DNA of 64,000 bases from Cyrtodaria siliqua (lineage: Eukaryota; Mollusca; Bivalvia; Adapedonta; Hiatellidae), in the NCBI GenBank assembly GCA_037043455.1, contig JAWPHD010007117.1, positions 1 to 64,000 on the forward strand. The letters run 5' to 3'. Made by a program: the position numbers and the translations under genes. Below are positions 48,437-60,432 of this stretch, in pieces (the first letter of the stretch is position 1; every line of letters starts with the position of its first letter). The notes under the pieces are model-generated. The model did no database searches. It saw only the letters and a list, made by a program, of their open reading frames with translations, and was not told the origin of the DNA.

Positions 48437-48992
48437 AAACGGAATGTAGCGACACAGCCAAACAGCTCTGTTATTGAGAGTTCTGAAAAACTTGGAAAAA
48501 GGTGAAAGAATTATCAAAATCGGATGATAAACCAAAAAGATATGACCATTTAAAGGTTGTTCTAAAACGAATATTGGAGTCGCCATTTTTAGAACTATGA
48601 CGTCATAGTTCCATATTACCATATATGGACTATTGATAAATATCATTTAAAATGAAGAAAATCACTGCAAATGAACAATTTTTTTTACTGGTCATATAAA
48701 GCATTATTGCCATTAAGTATTAAAATATTTTTCATACAGTTGCTGTCATTTTTTCCCCTATAAATCAGTAAATTTCATATTTATAAATATTCCATATATG
48801 GTCATTTAGAACCGTGATGTCATAGCTCTCAAAATGGCCGCTTCCATATCCGTTTCAACAGAAACTTCAAATGATCATATCTTCTTTGTTTATTATCCGA
48901 TTATGATAATTCTTTCACCTTTATTCAAATTTTTTCAGAACTCTCAATTATAAAGATGGTTTGTCTGTGGCGCTACATTTCCTTTAAGCAAA
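48437..48992. mobile_element. Large imperfect inverted repeat (foldback/MITE), ~200-bp arms
   Basis: The left arm (48437-48633) contains GAATGTAGCGACACAG, TTGAGAGTTCTGAAAAA, AAAGGTGAAAGAATTATCA, AGATATGACCATTTAAAGGT and ACTATGACGTCATAGTTC. The right arm (48789-48992) carries the reverse complement of each in mirrored order, for example TGATAATTCTTTCACCTTT and TTTTTTCAGAACTCTCAA. The ~155-bp loop is AT-rich. A transcript across it would form a long hairpin. Short frames on both strands overlap it and are not genes. Confidence 0.85.
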
Positions 48993-50318
48993 CGTCCATA
49001 AAAGGATATCATAAAAGGGTATTCTTTGATAAAAAAAATCTTAAAGTAGTGGTGTCCTCGTTCCGTTAGTTTGTTGAAGATTTCGCAAGAACAGCGACAT
49101 TAGTTTCTAAAAAGATTTGTTAAAGTGTCTCCTATATTTAAATTAAACATAAATCAGCCCTGTGATGGAGAAACACGTAACTCCAGGGCCATTGTAGATT
49201 AAAGCTCAGCACTATATGCAAAATGTGACTGTAGTCAAAACTGTTCTTTTGTCAAAATCGTGAAAAAGTAAAACGTGTAAACACGATAACATTTATCTTA
49301 GCCATTTTCTCTGTGTGTGTCTGTTAAATGTGAGTGGTGAAGTAAAAAAAACATTTTCATGAATATAGTAGAGTTGTATAACATTTGTCCCCAGGTCGTT
49401 TTCACATGTAAGTGTGTGTTGTTTTAACATTTGTGTAAGATTTACATTTAAAGTAACATTGCCTTACATTTGTGACAGTTTCACAAACCGTTTTCGCGTT
49501 CAAGCTTCCTACATGCAGATCCACAATCTTATTGCAATACCGATACATAACATAAAACTATGATAGCTATATTTGATTCTCCGGGCTTGGTACTTCATGA
49601 GATTAGAACCAAGTAGGCATTGTTAAGTCCTTTTAAAGCAAAACTGTTTAAGCAATGCATCTTCACCGAAACTGGTGATTTTTATAAACCATCCAGAGTA
49701 GTCTCATTTCTGCGTTTACGTATGGACACCGTGGTATGGAATACAAATTAAATTAGTATATGGGACTGGGGAGTGTCTTGGTCAATTAAGAATTGATTTT
49801 CATTTTTGCAGCGTTAATGCGGTTTGAAGCACTGGTCTTAAATGGCAAATTTGGCTAATTATTGTAAGTTTGTCATTCGCTACTACCGTTTAGAACCGCA
49901 TTACGCCTAAACAACGTGCGTCGTGGAACTTACCATTTACTATCCGCGTTTAAAACTGCATAAAAGCTAAACAATTAAGATCAATTATTATATAAACTGT
50001 ATTTGCCCGTCGCTATAGTACCAACAATAACGTGCCTTGAGAAAATAATAATGATAACAAAGGCAAGAGAGACAACTACCGTCAGGGTATTTTCAGACAG
50101 TGGAATACACTCTTTCTATTGAGACACATTCGATGCGCGCGCATTAGCTTCGATTCTTTGAAAAGTGAAGTTTACTCGAAATCGGACGCTTTTTTCAAAT
50201 GAATATAATAATTACTCAATACATTTTACTTTGCGGCTTATTTTCCTCGCACAAATGTACAGTCGAGTTTCAAATCGGAAAACAAGTACCAAGAATGTGT
50301 TGTTATCTTTAGGGCATA
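48993..50318. other. Spacer with a minor direct repeat, no gene seen
   Basis: AT-rich. At 49880-49990 two degenerate direct copies (CTACTACCGTTTAGAACCGC with CGCCTAAACAA, then TACTATCCGCGTTTAAAACT with AAGCTAAACAA) lie about 60 bp apart. Nothing else recognised. Confidence 0.5.
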
Positions 50319-50412
50319 GGGTTGTTACCCTTAGTGCAGGTCAAAATCGTGTTACCTTTAGTGCAGCAGTTGTTACCTTTAGTGCAAACATTTTTATTAC
50401 CTTTAGTGTAGT
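50319..50412 (+). repeat. GTTACCTTTAGTGCA short repeats, cluster 1
   Basis: Four irregularly spaced copies of TTACCYTTAGTGCAG-type sequence. A second cluster lies at 50945-51020. Confidence 0.85.
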
Positions 50413-50644
50413 TTTACAATTTCTTCACTTCAAAAGGTAGAAAGAAATATATAGTCCAATTCTATATTCTTTAACTTTATTTCTGCATGCTACCAACTAT
50501 AATGGTGAATTAATATTTACAACAGTTTACTAATAATGATAGTGTCTCTTTCACATAACTACTGATCTCTTGTTAGTCCAGGTAAAAACCACGGAAAAAG
50601 CCACGAAGAAAAAGCCACGAACAATGAAAACCCTCCCTTTTTAT

Positions 50645-50860
50645 AAGGTCTCTTCCAAATAAGGGGTTAGCATGGTCGTAAATATTAGCATGCTAACTCA
50701 TCAATCTTATAGCATCTACAAATAAGGAATGCTAACACATAAATCATGTAGCATTAGCATTAGCCTGGTTCATAGAGCATCTCCCAAATAAGGGATGCTA
50801 ACCCATAAATTATGATCATTATCATTAGCCTGTGTTAGCCCTGTAGAGAGATACACATCT
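50645..50860 (+). repeat. ~68-bp degenerate repeat, 3 units
   Basis: Units with CAAATAAGGRATGCTAAC and CATAAATYATGTAGCATTAG start near 50653, 50718 and 50786. The second and third are the best matched. Confidence 0.7.
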
Positions 50861-50944
50861 AGATTTATGGTGCTAACCGAAGACAGACATAATGTCCTCA
50901 GTAACCAGGCTTGAATACTGGTACGTGTACAAAATTACAACAGT

Positions 50945-51020
50945 AGGTTGTTACCTTTAGTCTCAAAAGTGTTACCTTTAGTGAAGTCTGTTACCTTTAG
51001 TGCAGTTGTTACCTTTAGCG
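50945..51020 (+). repeat. GTTACCTTTAGTGCA short repeats, cluster 2
   Basis: Four copies of GTTACCTTTAGTG-type sequence, related to 50319-50412. The two clusters bracket the 68-bp repeat block. Confidence 0.85.
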
Positions 51021-51094
51021 TTGCAACAGTCGTTAACCACTTGGACATGGCGACGGCACCCCACACTCATAAAACTTTAATTAGTTTTTCCTTG

Positions 51095-51362
51095 ATAAAT
51101 TGATGCACATATACATTTTGGGGCCATATGCATGCGTATACTGTTGACTTTTATGCAGTATGGGGTCAATGGGTTTAAGGTTAAGGTTACAATGACCTGA
51201 TAATTAAACACATTGTCCGCTCTATAACTCAAGACTGCTAGCCATATGCATTAAACGTTCTCGATAGACAGGCCATGGAGAAGGGATGAACCTATACATT
51301 TTGGGGTCAATAAGTGCAAGGTAAAGGTTACCATTACCTGATAATGAAATACCTCCTCCGTT
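51095..51362 (+). repeat. Two degenerate copies of a ~185-bp repeat
   Basis: ATACATTTTGGGGCCATATG with GGTTACAATGACCTGATAAT, and ATACATTTTGGGGTCAATAA with GGTTACCATTACCTGATAAT, are diverged copies just outside the right array edge. Confidence 0.65.
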
Positions 51363-51615
51363 CTATGACAGCAGTAGAAAGTAGAACAAAAACTGCTATA
51401 AACAATCTCAAGTGGGGTGGTATTAGTAGGCTTGAAATCCAGAGAGACTGCATATCTGTGATGTTGATCGTCCCGCCGGCAACACCCGAAACCCGATGAC
51501 CAGACGTGTTTTTGACTACTTTCGAACATTCAATCATACATAAGTAGAACAAAAACTGCGATAAACAATCTCAAATGGTGTGATTTTAGTAGCACTACCA
51601 AAAGGCTTTGATAAA
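51363..51615 (-). repeat. Inner edge of the right monomer array
   Basis: Reverse-complement monomers. The innermost one (51363-51500) is markedly diverged (CTGTGATGTTGATCGTCCCG, CGAAACCCGATGACCAGACG, a C-to-A type hybrid), as expected at a satellite edge. The next one is interrupted at 51615/51616 by the element below. Confidence 0.9.
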
Positions 51616-52903
51616 CAAGAGGTCAATGACCTTGAAGCTCTACTGATTGATTTTGATTTCAGGAAGTAGTCGCTACAAACTTGTTTTTTGAAAAAATATT
51701 TTTAGCCGTGGCGGCCATCTTGAATTTCCGGCCGACCTGAAATTTTGCTAGGATCAATTAGACATCAAGAGCAACATTCCTGTGAAGTTTCATAAAAATC
51801 CGTCAAGTAGTTTCAGAGGAGTAGTCGCTACAAGTTTACATTATATAACTCTATGTAGACAAAGATGGCCACTGGCAGCCATGTTTGACGTCGAATCAAA
51901 ATAATGTTCGACTCGGATAACCATCATGTCATGCTGATCATTTTAGAAAAAGTCCCATATCAATATCACTTATAGTTTTCAAGAAGTGGTCGCTACAAAC
52001 TAATTTTTTTAAAATCTATTTTTAGCTGTGGCGGCCATCTTGAATTTCTGGCCGATCTGAAATTTTCCTAGGATCAATTAAGACATTAAGAGCAACATTC
52101 CTGTAAAGATTCATGAAAATCCGCCAAGTAGTTTCAGAGGAGTAGTCGCTAAACGTTTTTAATTTATATCTCTATGTAAACAAAGATGGCCGCTGGCAGC
52201 CATGTTTAAAGTTGAATCAAAACGATTTTTGACAAGGACCAACATCATGTCATGCTGATAATTTTAGAAAAAGTCCCATATCAATATCACTTATAGTTTT
52301 CAAGAAGTAGTCGCTACAAACTTGTATTTTGAAAATATATTTTTAGCCGTGGCGGCCATCTTGAATTTCCGGCCGACCTGAAATTTTGCTAAGATCAATT
52401 AGACATCAAGAGCAACATTCCTGTGAAGTTTCACGAAAATCCGTCAAGTAGTTTCAGAGGAGTAGTCTCTAAAACTTTTCATTATATAAGTCTATGTAAA
52501 CAAAGATGGCCGCTGACAGCCATGATTTACGTCGAATAAAAACGATTTAAGGCAAGGCCAACATCATGTCATGCTGATCATTTTAGAAAAAGTCCCATAT
52601 CAATATCACTTAGAGTTTTCAAGAAGGAGTCGCTACAAACTTGTTTATTAAAAACATATTTTTAGATTTGGCGGCCATCTTGGATTTCACATCAACATGA
52701 ATTTTTGCTAGGATCAACTAGACTTCATGGGCAACATTTCTGTAAAGTTTCATGAAAATCCATTCCGTAGTTACAGAGGAGTAGTCGCTATAAAAAAAAG
52801 TTTACGGACGGACAGACAGACGGACAGACAGACAGACGGACAGACGGACGACGGACGCCGCACCACGGCATAAGCTCTGCTGATCTCTGATCAGTCGAGC
52901 TAA
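51616..52903 (+). mobile_element. Pearl/HINE-like element inserted in a monomer
   Basis: The monomer reads ...GGCTTTGATAAA, then foreign sequence CAAGAGGTCAATGACCTTGA..., then ...AACTGCGCCAGCGTG. Uninterrupted copies (for example 53441-53462) read GGCTTTGATAAAAAACTGCG, so the insertion is clean to within an A-run. The interior has about 3.5 tandem units of ~321 bp (starts near 51665, 51985, 52306 and 52626), each beginning AGTAGTCGCTACAAACTTG. It ends with an ACGG/ACAG tract (52803-52850) and a terminal hairpin GAGCT-type stretch before TAAAAA. This matches bivalve pearl-type elements and Helentron-associated (HINE) layouts. Mobility would need a helper in trans. No coding region. Confidence 0.75.
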
Positions 52904-55900
52904 AAACTGCGCCAGCGTGTCTATGATGTTGATCTGCCCGCCGGCAACACTCGTTATCCGACGACCAGACGTGTTTTTGACTACTTTCGAACTTTCAATC
53001 ATACAGCAGTAGAACCAAAACTGTGATGAACGGTCTGAAATGGTGTGATTTTAGTAGCACTACCAAACGGCTTTAAAAAAACACTGCGCCAGCGTGTCTA
53101 TGATATTGATCTGCCCGCCGGCAACACCCGAAACCCGACAAAAACGCCATTTCGAGTCTATTTCAGTGCAAACTTCAGTAACACAGCAGTAGAACTAAAA
53201 CGTTGATAAAGAATTTCAAATAGGTTGATTCTAGTAGCACTACCAAAGGTCTTTAAAAAAACACTGCGCCAGCATGTCTATGATGTTGACCTGCCCGCCG
53301 GCAACACTCGTTATCCGACAGAAAACGCTAGTTCAAATGTACCGTTATTCGATTTCAATACTACGGCAGTAGAACAAAAACTGCGATAAACTAACTCAAA
53401 TGGTGTGATTTTAGTAGCACTACCAAAAGGCTTTGATAAAAAACTGCGTCAGCGTGTCTATGATGTTGATCTGCCCGCCGGCAACACTCGTTATCCGACG
53501 ACCAGACGTGTTTTTGACTACTTTCGAACTTTCAATCATACAGCAGTAGAACCAAAACTGTGATGAACAGTCTCAAATGGTGAGATTTTAGTAGCACTAC
53601 CAAAAGGCTTTAAAAAAACTGCGTCAGCGTGTCTATGATGTTGATCTGCCCGCCTGCAACACCCGAAACCCGACAAAAACGCCATTTCGAGTCTATTTCA
53701 GTGCAAACTTCAGTAACACAGCAGTACAACTAAAACGATGATAAAGAATTTCAAATACGTTGATTCTAGTAGCACTACCAAAGGTCTTTTAAAAAACACT
53801 GCGCCAGCATATCTATGATGTTGATCTGCCCGCCGGCAACACTCGTTATCCGGCAGAAAACGCACGTTCAAATGTACCGTTATTCGACTTCAGTACTACA
53901 GCAGTAGAAAAAAACTGCGATAAACAATCTCAAATGGTGTGATTTTAGTAGCACTACCAAAAGGCTTTTATAAAAAACTGCGCCAGCGTGTCTATGATGT
54001 TGATCTGCACGCCGGCAACACTCGTTATCCGACGACCAGACGTGTTTTTGACTACTTTCGAACTTTCAATCATACAGCAGTAGAACCAAAACTGTGATAA
54101 ACGGTCTAAAATGATGTGATTTTAGTAGCACTACCAAAAGGCTTTAAAAAAACTGCGTCAGCGTGTCTATGATGTTGATCTGCCCGCCTGCAACACCCGA
54201 AACCCGACAAAAACGCCATTTCGAGTCTATTTCAGTGCAAACTTCAGTAACACAGCAGTAGAACTAAAACGATGATAAAGAATTTCAAATACGTTGATTC
54301 TAGTAGCACTACCAAAGGTCTTTTAAAAAACACTGCGCCAGCATATCTATGATGTTGATCTGCCCGCCGGCAACACTCGTTATCCGGCAGAAAACGCACG
54401 TTCAAATGTACCGTTATTCGACTTCAGTACTACAGCAGTAGAACAAAAACTGCGATAAACAATCTCAAATGGTGTGATTTTAGTAGCACTACCAAAAGGC
54501 TTTTATAAAAAACTGCGCCAGCGTGTCTATGATGTTGATCTGCCCGCCGGCAACACTCGTTATCCGACGACCAGACGTGTTTTTGACTACTTTCGAACTT
54601 CCAATCATACAGCTGTAGAACCAAAACTGTGATAAACGGTCTAAAATGGTGTGATTTTAGTACCACTACCAAAAGGCTTTAAAAAAACACTGCGCCAGCA
54701 TGTCTATGTATTGATCTGCCCGCCCGCAACACCCGAACCCCGACAAAAACGCCATTTCGAGTCTATTTCAGTGCAAATTTCAGTTACACAGCAGTAGAAC
54801 TAAAACGTTGATAAAGAATTTCAAATATATTGATTCTAGTAGCACTACCAAAGGTCTTTAAAATAACACTGCGCCAGCATGTCTATGATGTTGACCTGCC
54901 CGCCGGCAACACTCGTTATCTGACAGAAAACGCACGTTCAAATGTACCGTTATTCGACTTCAGTACTACAGCAGTAGAACAAAATCTGCGATAAACTATC
55001 TCAAATGGTATGATTTTAGTAGCACTACCAAAAGGCTTTTATAAAAAACTGCGCCAGCGTGTCTATGATGTTGATCTGCCTGCCGGCAACACTCGTTATC
55101 CGACGACCAGACGTGTTTTTGACTACTTTCGAACATTCAATCATACAGCAGTAGAACCAAAACTGTGATAAACGGTCTGAAATGGTGTGATTTTAGTAGC
55201 ACTACCAAAAGGCTTTAAAAAAACAATGCGCCAGTGTGTCTATGATATTGATATGCCCGCCGGCAACACCCGAAACCCGACAAAAATGCCATTTCGAGTA
55301 TATTTCATTGCAAACTTCAGTAACACAGCAGTAGAACTAAAACGTTGATAAAGAATTTCAAATAGGTTGATTCTAGTAACACTACCAAAATTCTTAAAAA
55401 AAAACACTGCGCCAGCATGTCTATGATGTTGATCTGCCCGCCGGCAACACTCGTTATCCGACAGAAAACGCACGTTCAAATGTACCGTTATTCTATTTCA
55501 GTACTACAGCAGTAGAACAAAAACTGCGATAAACAATCTCAAATGGTGTGATTGTAGTAGCACTACCAAAAGGCTTTTATAAAAAACTGCGTCAGCGTGT
55601 CTATGATGTTGATCTGCCCGCCGGCAACACTCGTTATCCGACGACCAGACGTGTTTTTGACTACTTTCGAACTTTCATTCATACAGCAGTAGAACCAAAA
55701 CTGTGATAAACGGTATGAAATGGTGTGATTTTAGTAGCACGACCAAAAGGCTTAAAAAAAACAATGCGCCAGCATGTCTATGGTATTGATCTGCCCGCCG
55801 GCAACACCCGACACGACAAAAACGCCATTTCGAGTCTATTTCAGTGCAAACTTCAGTAACTAAAACTAAAAGTAGAACTAAAACGTTGATAAAGAATTAG

Positions 55901-58900
55901 AAATAGGTTAATTCTAGTAGCACTACCAAAGTCATTAAAAAAACACTGCGCCAGCATGTCTATGATGTTGATCTGCCCGCCGGCAACACTCGTTATCCGA
56001 CAGAAAACGTACGTTCAAATGTACCGTTATTCGACTTCAGTACTACAGCAGTAGAACAAAAACTGCGATAAACAATCTCAAATGGTATGATTTTAGTAGC
56101 ACTACCAAAAGGCTTTTATAAAAAACTGCGCCAGCGTGTCTATGATGTTGATCTGCCTGCCGGCAACACTCGTTATCCGACGACCAGACGTGTTTTTGAC
56201 TATTTTCGAACATTCAATCATACAGCAGTAGAACCAAAACTGTGATAAACGGTTTGAAATGGTGTGATTTTAGTAGCACTACCAAAAGGCTTTAAAAAAA
56301 CACTGCGCCAGCGTGTCTATGATATTGATCTGCCCGCCGGCAACACCCGAAACCCGACAAAAACGCGATTTCGAGTCTATTTCAGTGCAAATTTCAGTAA
56401 CACAGCAGTAGAACTAAAACGTTGATGAAGAATTAGAAATAGGTTTATTCTAGTAGCACTACCAAAGTCATTAAAAAAACACTGCGCCAGCATGTCTATG
56501 ATGTTGATCTGCCCGCCGGCAACACTCGTTATCCGACGACCAGATGTGTTTTTGACTACTTTTGAACTTTCAATCATACAGCAGTAGAACCAAAACTTTG
56601 ATGAACGGTCTCAAATGGTGAAATTTTAATAGCACTACCAAAAGGCTTTAAAAAAAACTGCACCAGCGTGTCTATGATATTGATCTGCTCGCCTGCAACA
56701 CCCGAAACCCGACAAAAACGCCATTTCGAGTCTATTTCAGTGCAAACTTCAGTAACACAGCAGTAGAACTAAAACGATGATAAAGAATTTCAAATACGTT
56801 GATTCTAGTAGCACTACCAAAGGTCTTTTAAAAAACACTGCGCCAGCATATCTGTGATGTTGATCTGCCCGCCGGCAACACTCGTTATCCGACAGAAAAC
56901 GTACGTTCAAATGTACCGTTATTCGACTTCAGTACTACAGCAGTAAAACAAAAACTGCGATAAACTATCTCAAATAGTGTGATTTTAGTAGCACTACCAA
57001 AAGGCTTTTATAAAAAACTGCGCCAGCGTGTCTATGATGTTGATCTGCCCGCCGGCAACACTCGTTATCCGACGACCAGATGTGTTTTTGACTACTTTTG
57101 AACTTTCAATCATACAGCAGTAGAACCAAAACTGTGATGAACGGTCTCAAATGGTGAAATTTTAATAGCACTACCAAAAGGCTTTAAAAAAAACTGCACC
57201 AGCGTGTCTATGATATTGATCTGCGCGCCTGCAACACCCGAAACCCGACAAAAACGCCATTTCGAGTCTATTTCAGTGCAAACTTCAGTAACACAGCAGT
57301 AGAACTAAAACGATGATAAAGAATTACAAATACGTTGATTCTAGTAGCACTACCAAAGGTCTTTTAAAAAACACTGCGCCAGCATATCTATGATGTTGAT
57401 CTGCCCGCCGGCAACACTCGTTATCCGGCAGAAAACGCACGTTCAAATGTACCGTTATTCGACTTCAGTACTACAGCAGTAGAACAAAAACTGCGATAAA
57501 CAATCTCAAATGATGTGATTTTAGTAGCACTACCAAAAGGCTTTTATAAAAAACTGCGCTAGCGTGTCTATGATATTAATCTGCCCGCCGGCAACACTCG
57601 TTATCCGACGACCAGACGTGTTTTTGACTACTTTCGAACTTTCAATCATACAGCAGTAGAACCAAAACTGTGATAAACGGTCTAAAATGGTGTGATTTTA
57701 GTAGCACTACCTAAAGGCTTTAAAAAAACACTGCGCCAGCGTGTCTATGCATTGATCTGCCCGCCCGCAACACCCGAACCCCGACAAAAACGCCATTTCG
57801 AGTCTATTTCAGTGCAAATTTCAGTAACACAGCAGTAGAACTAAAACGTTGATAAAGAATTTCAAATAGATTGATTCTAGTAGCACTACCAAAGGTCTTT
57901 AAAAAAACACTGCGCCAGCATGTCTATGATGTTGATCTGCCCGCCGGCAACACTCGTTATCCGACAGAAAACGCACGTTCAAATGTACCGTTATTCGACT
58001 TCAGTACTACAGCAGTAGAACAAAAACTGCGATAAACAATCTCAAATGATGTGATTTTAGTAGCACTACCAAAAGGCTTTTATAAAAAACTGCGCTAGCG
58101 TGTCTATGATATTAATCTGCCCGCCGGCAACACTCGTTATCCGACGACCAGACGTGTTTTTGACTACTTTCGAACTTTCAATCATACAGCAGTAGAACCA
58201 AAACTGTGATAAACGGTCTAAAATGGTGTGATTTTAGTAGCACTACCTAAAGGCTTTAAAAAAACACTGCGCCAGCGTGTCTATGCATTGATCTGCCCGC
58301 CCGCAACACCCGAACCCCGACAAAAACGCCATTTCGAGTCTATTTCAGTGCAAATTTCAGTAACACAGCAGTAGAACTAAAACGTTGATAAAGAATTTCA
58401 AATAGATTGATTCTAGTAGCACTACCAAAGGTCTTTAAAAAAACACTGCGCCAGCATGTCTATGATGTTGATCTGCCCGCCGGCAACACTCGTTATCCGA
58501 CAGAAAACGCACGTTCAAATGTACCGTTATTCGACTTCAGTACTACAGCAGTAGAACAAAAACTGCGATAAACAATCTCAAATGGTATAATTTTAGTAGC
58601 ACTACCAAAAGGCTTTTATAAAAAACTGCGCCAGCGTGTCTATGATGTTGATCTGCCTGCCGGCAACACTCGTTATCCGACGACCAGACGTGTTTTTGAC
58701 TATTTTCGAACATTCAATCATACAGCAGTAGAACCAAAACTGTGATAAACGGTCTGAAATGGTGTGATATTAGTAGCACTACCAAAAGGCTTTTATAAAA
58801 AACTGCGCCAGCGTGTCTATGATGTTGATCTGCCCGCCGGCAACACTCGTTATCCGACGACCAGACGTGTTTTTGACTACTTTCGAACTTTCAATCATAC

Positions 58901-59600
58901 AGCAGTAGAACCAAAACTGTGATAAACGGTCTAAAATGGTATGATTTTAGTAGCACTACCAAAAGGCTTTAAAAAAACACTGCGCCAGCGTGTCTATGTA
59001 TTGATCTGCCCTCCGGCAACACCCGAACCCCGACAAAAACGCCATTTCGAGTCTATTTCAGTGCAAACTTCAGTAACACAGCAGTAGAACTAAAACGTTA
59101 ATAAAGAATTTCAAATATGTTGATTCTAGTAGCACTACTAAAAGTCTTTAAAAAAACACTGCGCCAGCATGTCTATGATGTTGATCTGCCCGCCGGCAAC
59201 ACTCGTTATCCGACAGAAAACGCATGTTCAAATGTACCGCTGTACAGACTTTAGTACTACAGCAGTAGAACAAAAACTGCGATAAACAATCTCAAATGGT
59301 GTGATTTTAGTAGCAATACCAAAAGGCTTTAAAAAAGCACTGCGCCAGCGTGTCTATGTGGTTGATCTGCCCGCCGGCAACACCCGAAACCCGACGACCA
59401 GACGTGTTTTTGACTACTTTCGAACTTTCAATCATACAGCAGTAGAACCAAAATTGTGATACACGGTCTGAAATGGTGTGATTTTAGTAGCACTACCAAA
59501 AGGCTTTTAAAAAACGCTGCGCCAGCGTGTCTATGATGTTGATCTGCCCGCCGGCGACACTCGTTATCCGACGACCAGACGTGTTTTAATACTTTCAATC
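52904..59600 (-). repeat. Right monomer array, inverted, about 37 copies
   Basis: Reverse complement of the left array: each monomer shows CTGCGCCAGCRTGTCTATGA, GATCTGCCCGCCGGCAACAC and TACAGCAGTAGAAC, with A, B and C types in the mirrored order. A recent one-trimer duplication is visible (CTGCGCTAGCGTGTCTATGA at 57553 and 58088). The outer edge (59560-59600) runs into the CAG/TAG tracts. Confidence 0.97.
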
Positions 59601-60335
59601 AAACAGCAGTAGCAGTAGCAATAGCAGTAGCAAACATATGACGGTTGCGAAAGGGGTTGTCTGTTAAACATGATTGTGGGAAAGTAGAAACAACATACTT
59701 GCGCAAAGAAAACCGATGATCATATATCGTCGTAATTAAGATGATTTTGACTCTACTGCTGCTACTGCTGGCAGTAGCTACTGCTACTGCTGCTACTGCT
59801 GGCAGTAGTTAGTAGTAGCAGTAGCAGTAGCAGTAGCAATAGCAGAAGCAAACATATGATGGTTGCGAAAGATGCGAAAGGGGTTGTCTGCTAAACATGA
59901 TGGTGGGAAATTAGAAACAACATAGTTGCGCAAAGAAATATCATATATAGATGATCATATATCGTCGTAATTAAGATGACTATTGACTCTACTACTGCTA
60001 CTGCTGGCAGTAGCTACTGCTACTGCTGCTACTGCTGGCAGTAGTTAGCAGTAGCAGTAGCAGTAGCAGTAGGAAACATATGAGTGTTGCGAAATATGCG
60101 AAAGGGGTTGTCTGCTAAATATGATGGTGGGAAAGTAGAAACAACATAATGCGCAAAGAAAACACTTGCGATGAATATACCTAGCAGTAATTACTGCTAC
60201 TGCTGCTACTGCTGGCAGTAACTACTGCTACTGCTGCTACTGCTGGCAGTAACTACTGCTACTGCTGTTACTACTGCTGGCAGTAACTACTGCTACTGCT
60301 GCTACTGCTGGCAGTAACAGCAGTAGCAGCAGCTA
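59601..60335 (-). repeat. Three subterminal modules and CAG/TAG tracts (right)
   Basis: Reverse-complement counterparts of 29119-29929. Module cores (GTGGGAAAGTAGAAACAACA, TTGCGCAAAGAAA) are at about 59640-59735, 59865-59975 and 60090-60175 (spacing about 227 and 224 bp). They are separated by GCAGTAGC/GCTACTGC palindromic tracts. The module nearest each end carries the same variant (GGTATATTCATCRCAAGTG), showing mirrored order. Confidence 0.95.
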
Positions 60336-60354
60336 CTGCCAACTTCACGTTCAT
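60336..60354 (-). repeat. Right terminal motif of the palindrome
   Basis: CTGCCAACTTCACGTTCAT, the exact reverse complement of 29100-29118. A 7-bp TAAACAA occurs at 60354-60360 and at 29090-29096, but it is not symmetric about the ends, so a target duplication is not established. Confidence 0.9.
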
Positions 60355-60432
60355 AAACAATGGTACAGTGTAAATAAAAATAATCCTCGCCGAGTTAAAT
60401 TGAGAAAGCGCAGATAGGCGTTAAGAATAAGG

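Larger units (their letters stand above)
29100..60354. mobile_element. Giant Foldback-like palindromic composite element (~31.3 kb)
   Basis: Both ends carry ATGAACGTGAAGTTGGCAG, forward at 29100-29118 and reverse complement at 60336-60354. Moving inward from each end there are CAG/TAG-type tracts, three copies of a 100-150 bp module separated by more tracts, then a tandem array of ~180-bp monomers. Every component on the right is the reverse complement of the corresponding one on the left, in mirrored order. The arms are unequal (left about 17.1 kb; right about 9 kb including an insertion), and the centre is about 5.2 kb. Drosophila FB elements likewise have long inverted repeats made of tandem repeats around a variable centre, so FB-like is the best structural analogy. 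No transposase gene is visible. An assembly-generated inversion has to be excluded. Confidence 0.75.

Noticed and set aside
29930..59600. Centromere call for the monomer arrays
   Set aside because: Monomer length and A-B-C order resemble centromeric satellites, but the terminal motifs, palindromic layout and modest size do not establish this; nothing in the sequence shows kinetochore function.
29090..60360. TAAACAA at both outer edges as a 7-bp target-site duplication
   Set aside because: It lies four bases further from the terminal motif on the left than on the right and overlaps the motif on the right; A-rich sequence makes chance likely.
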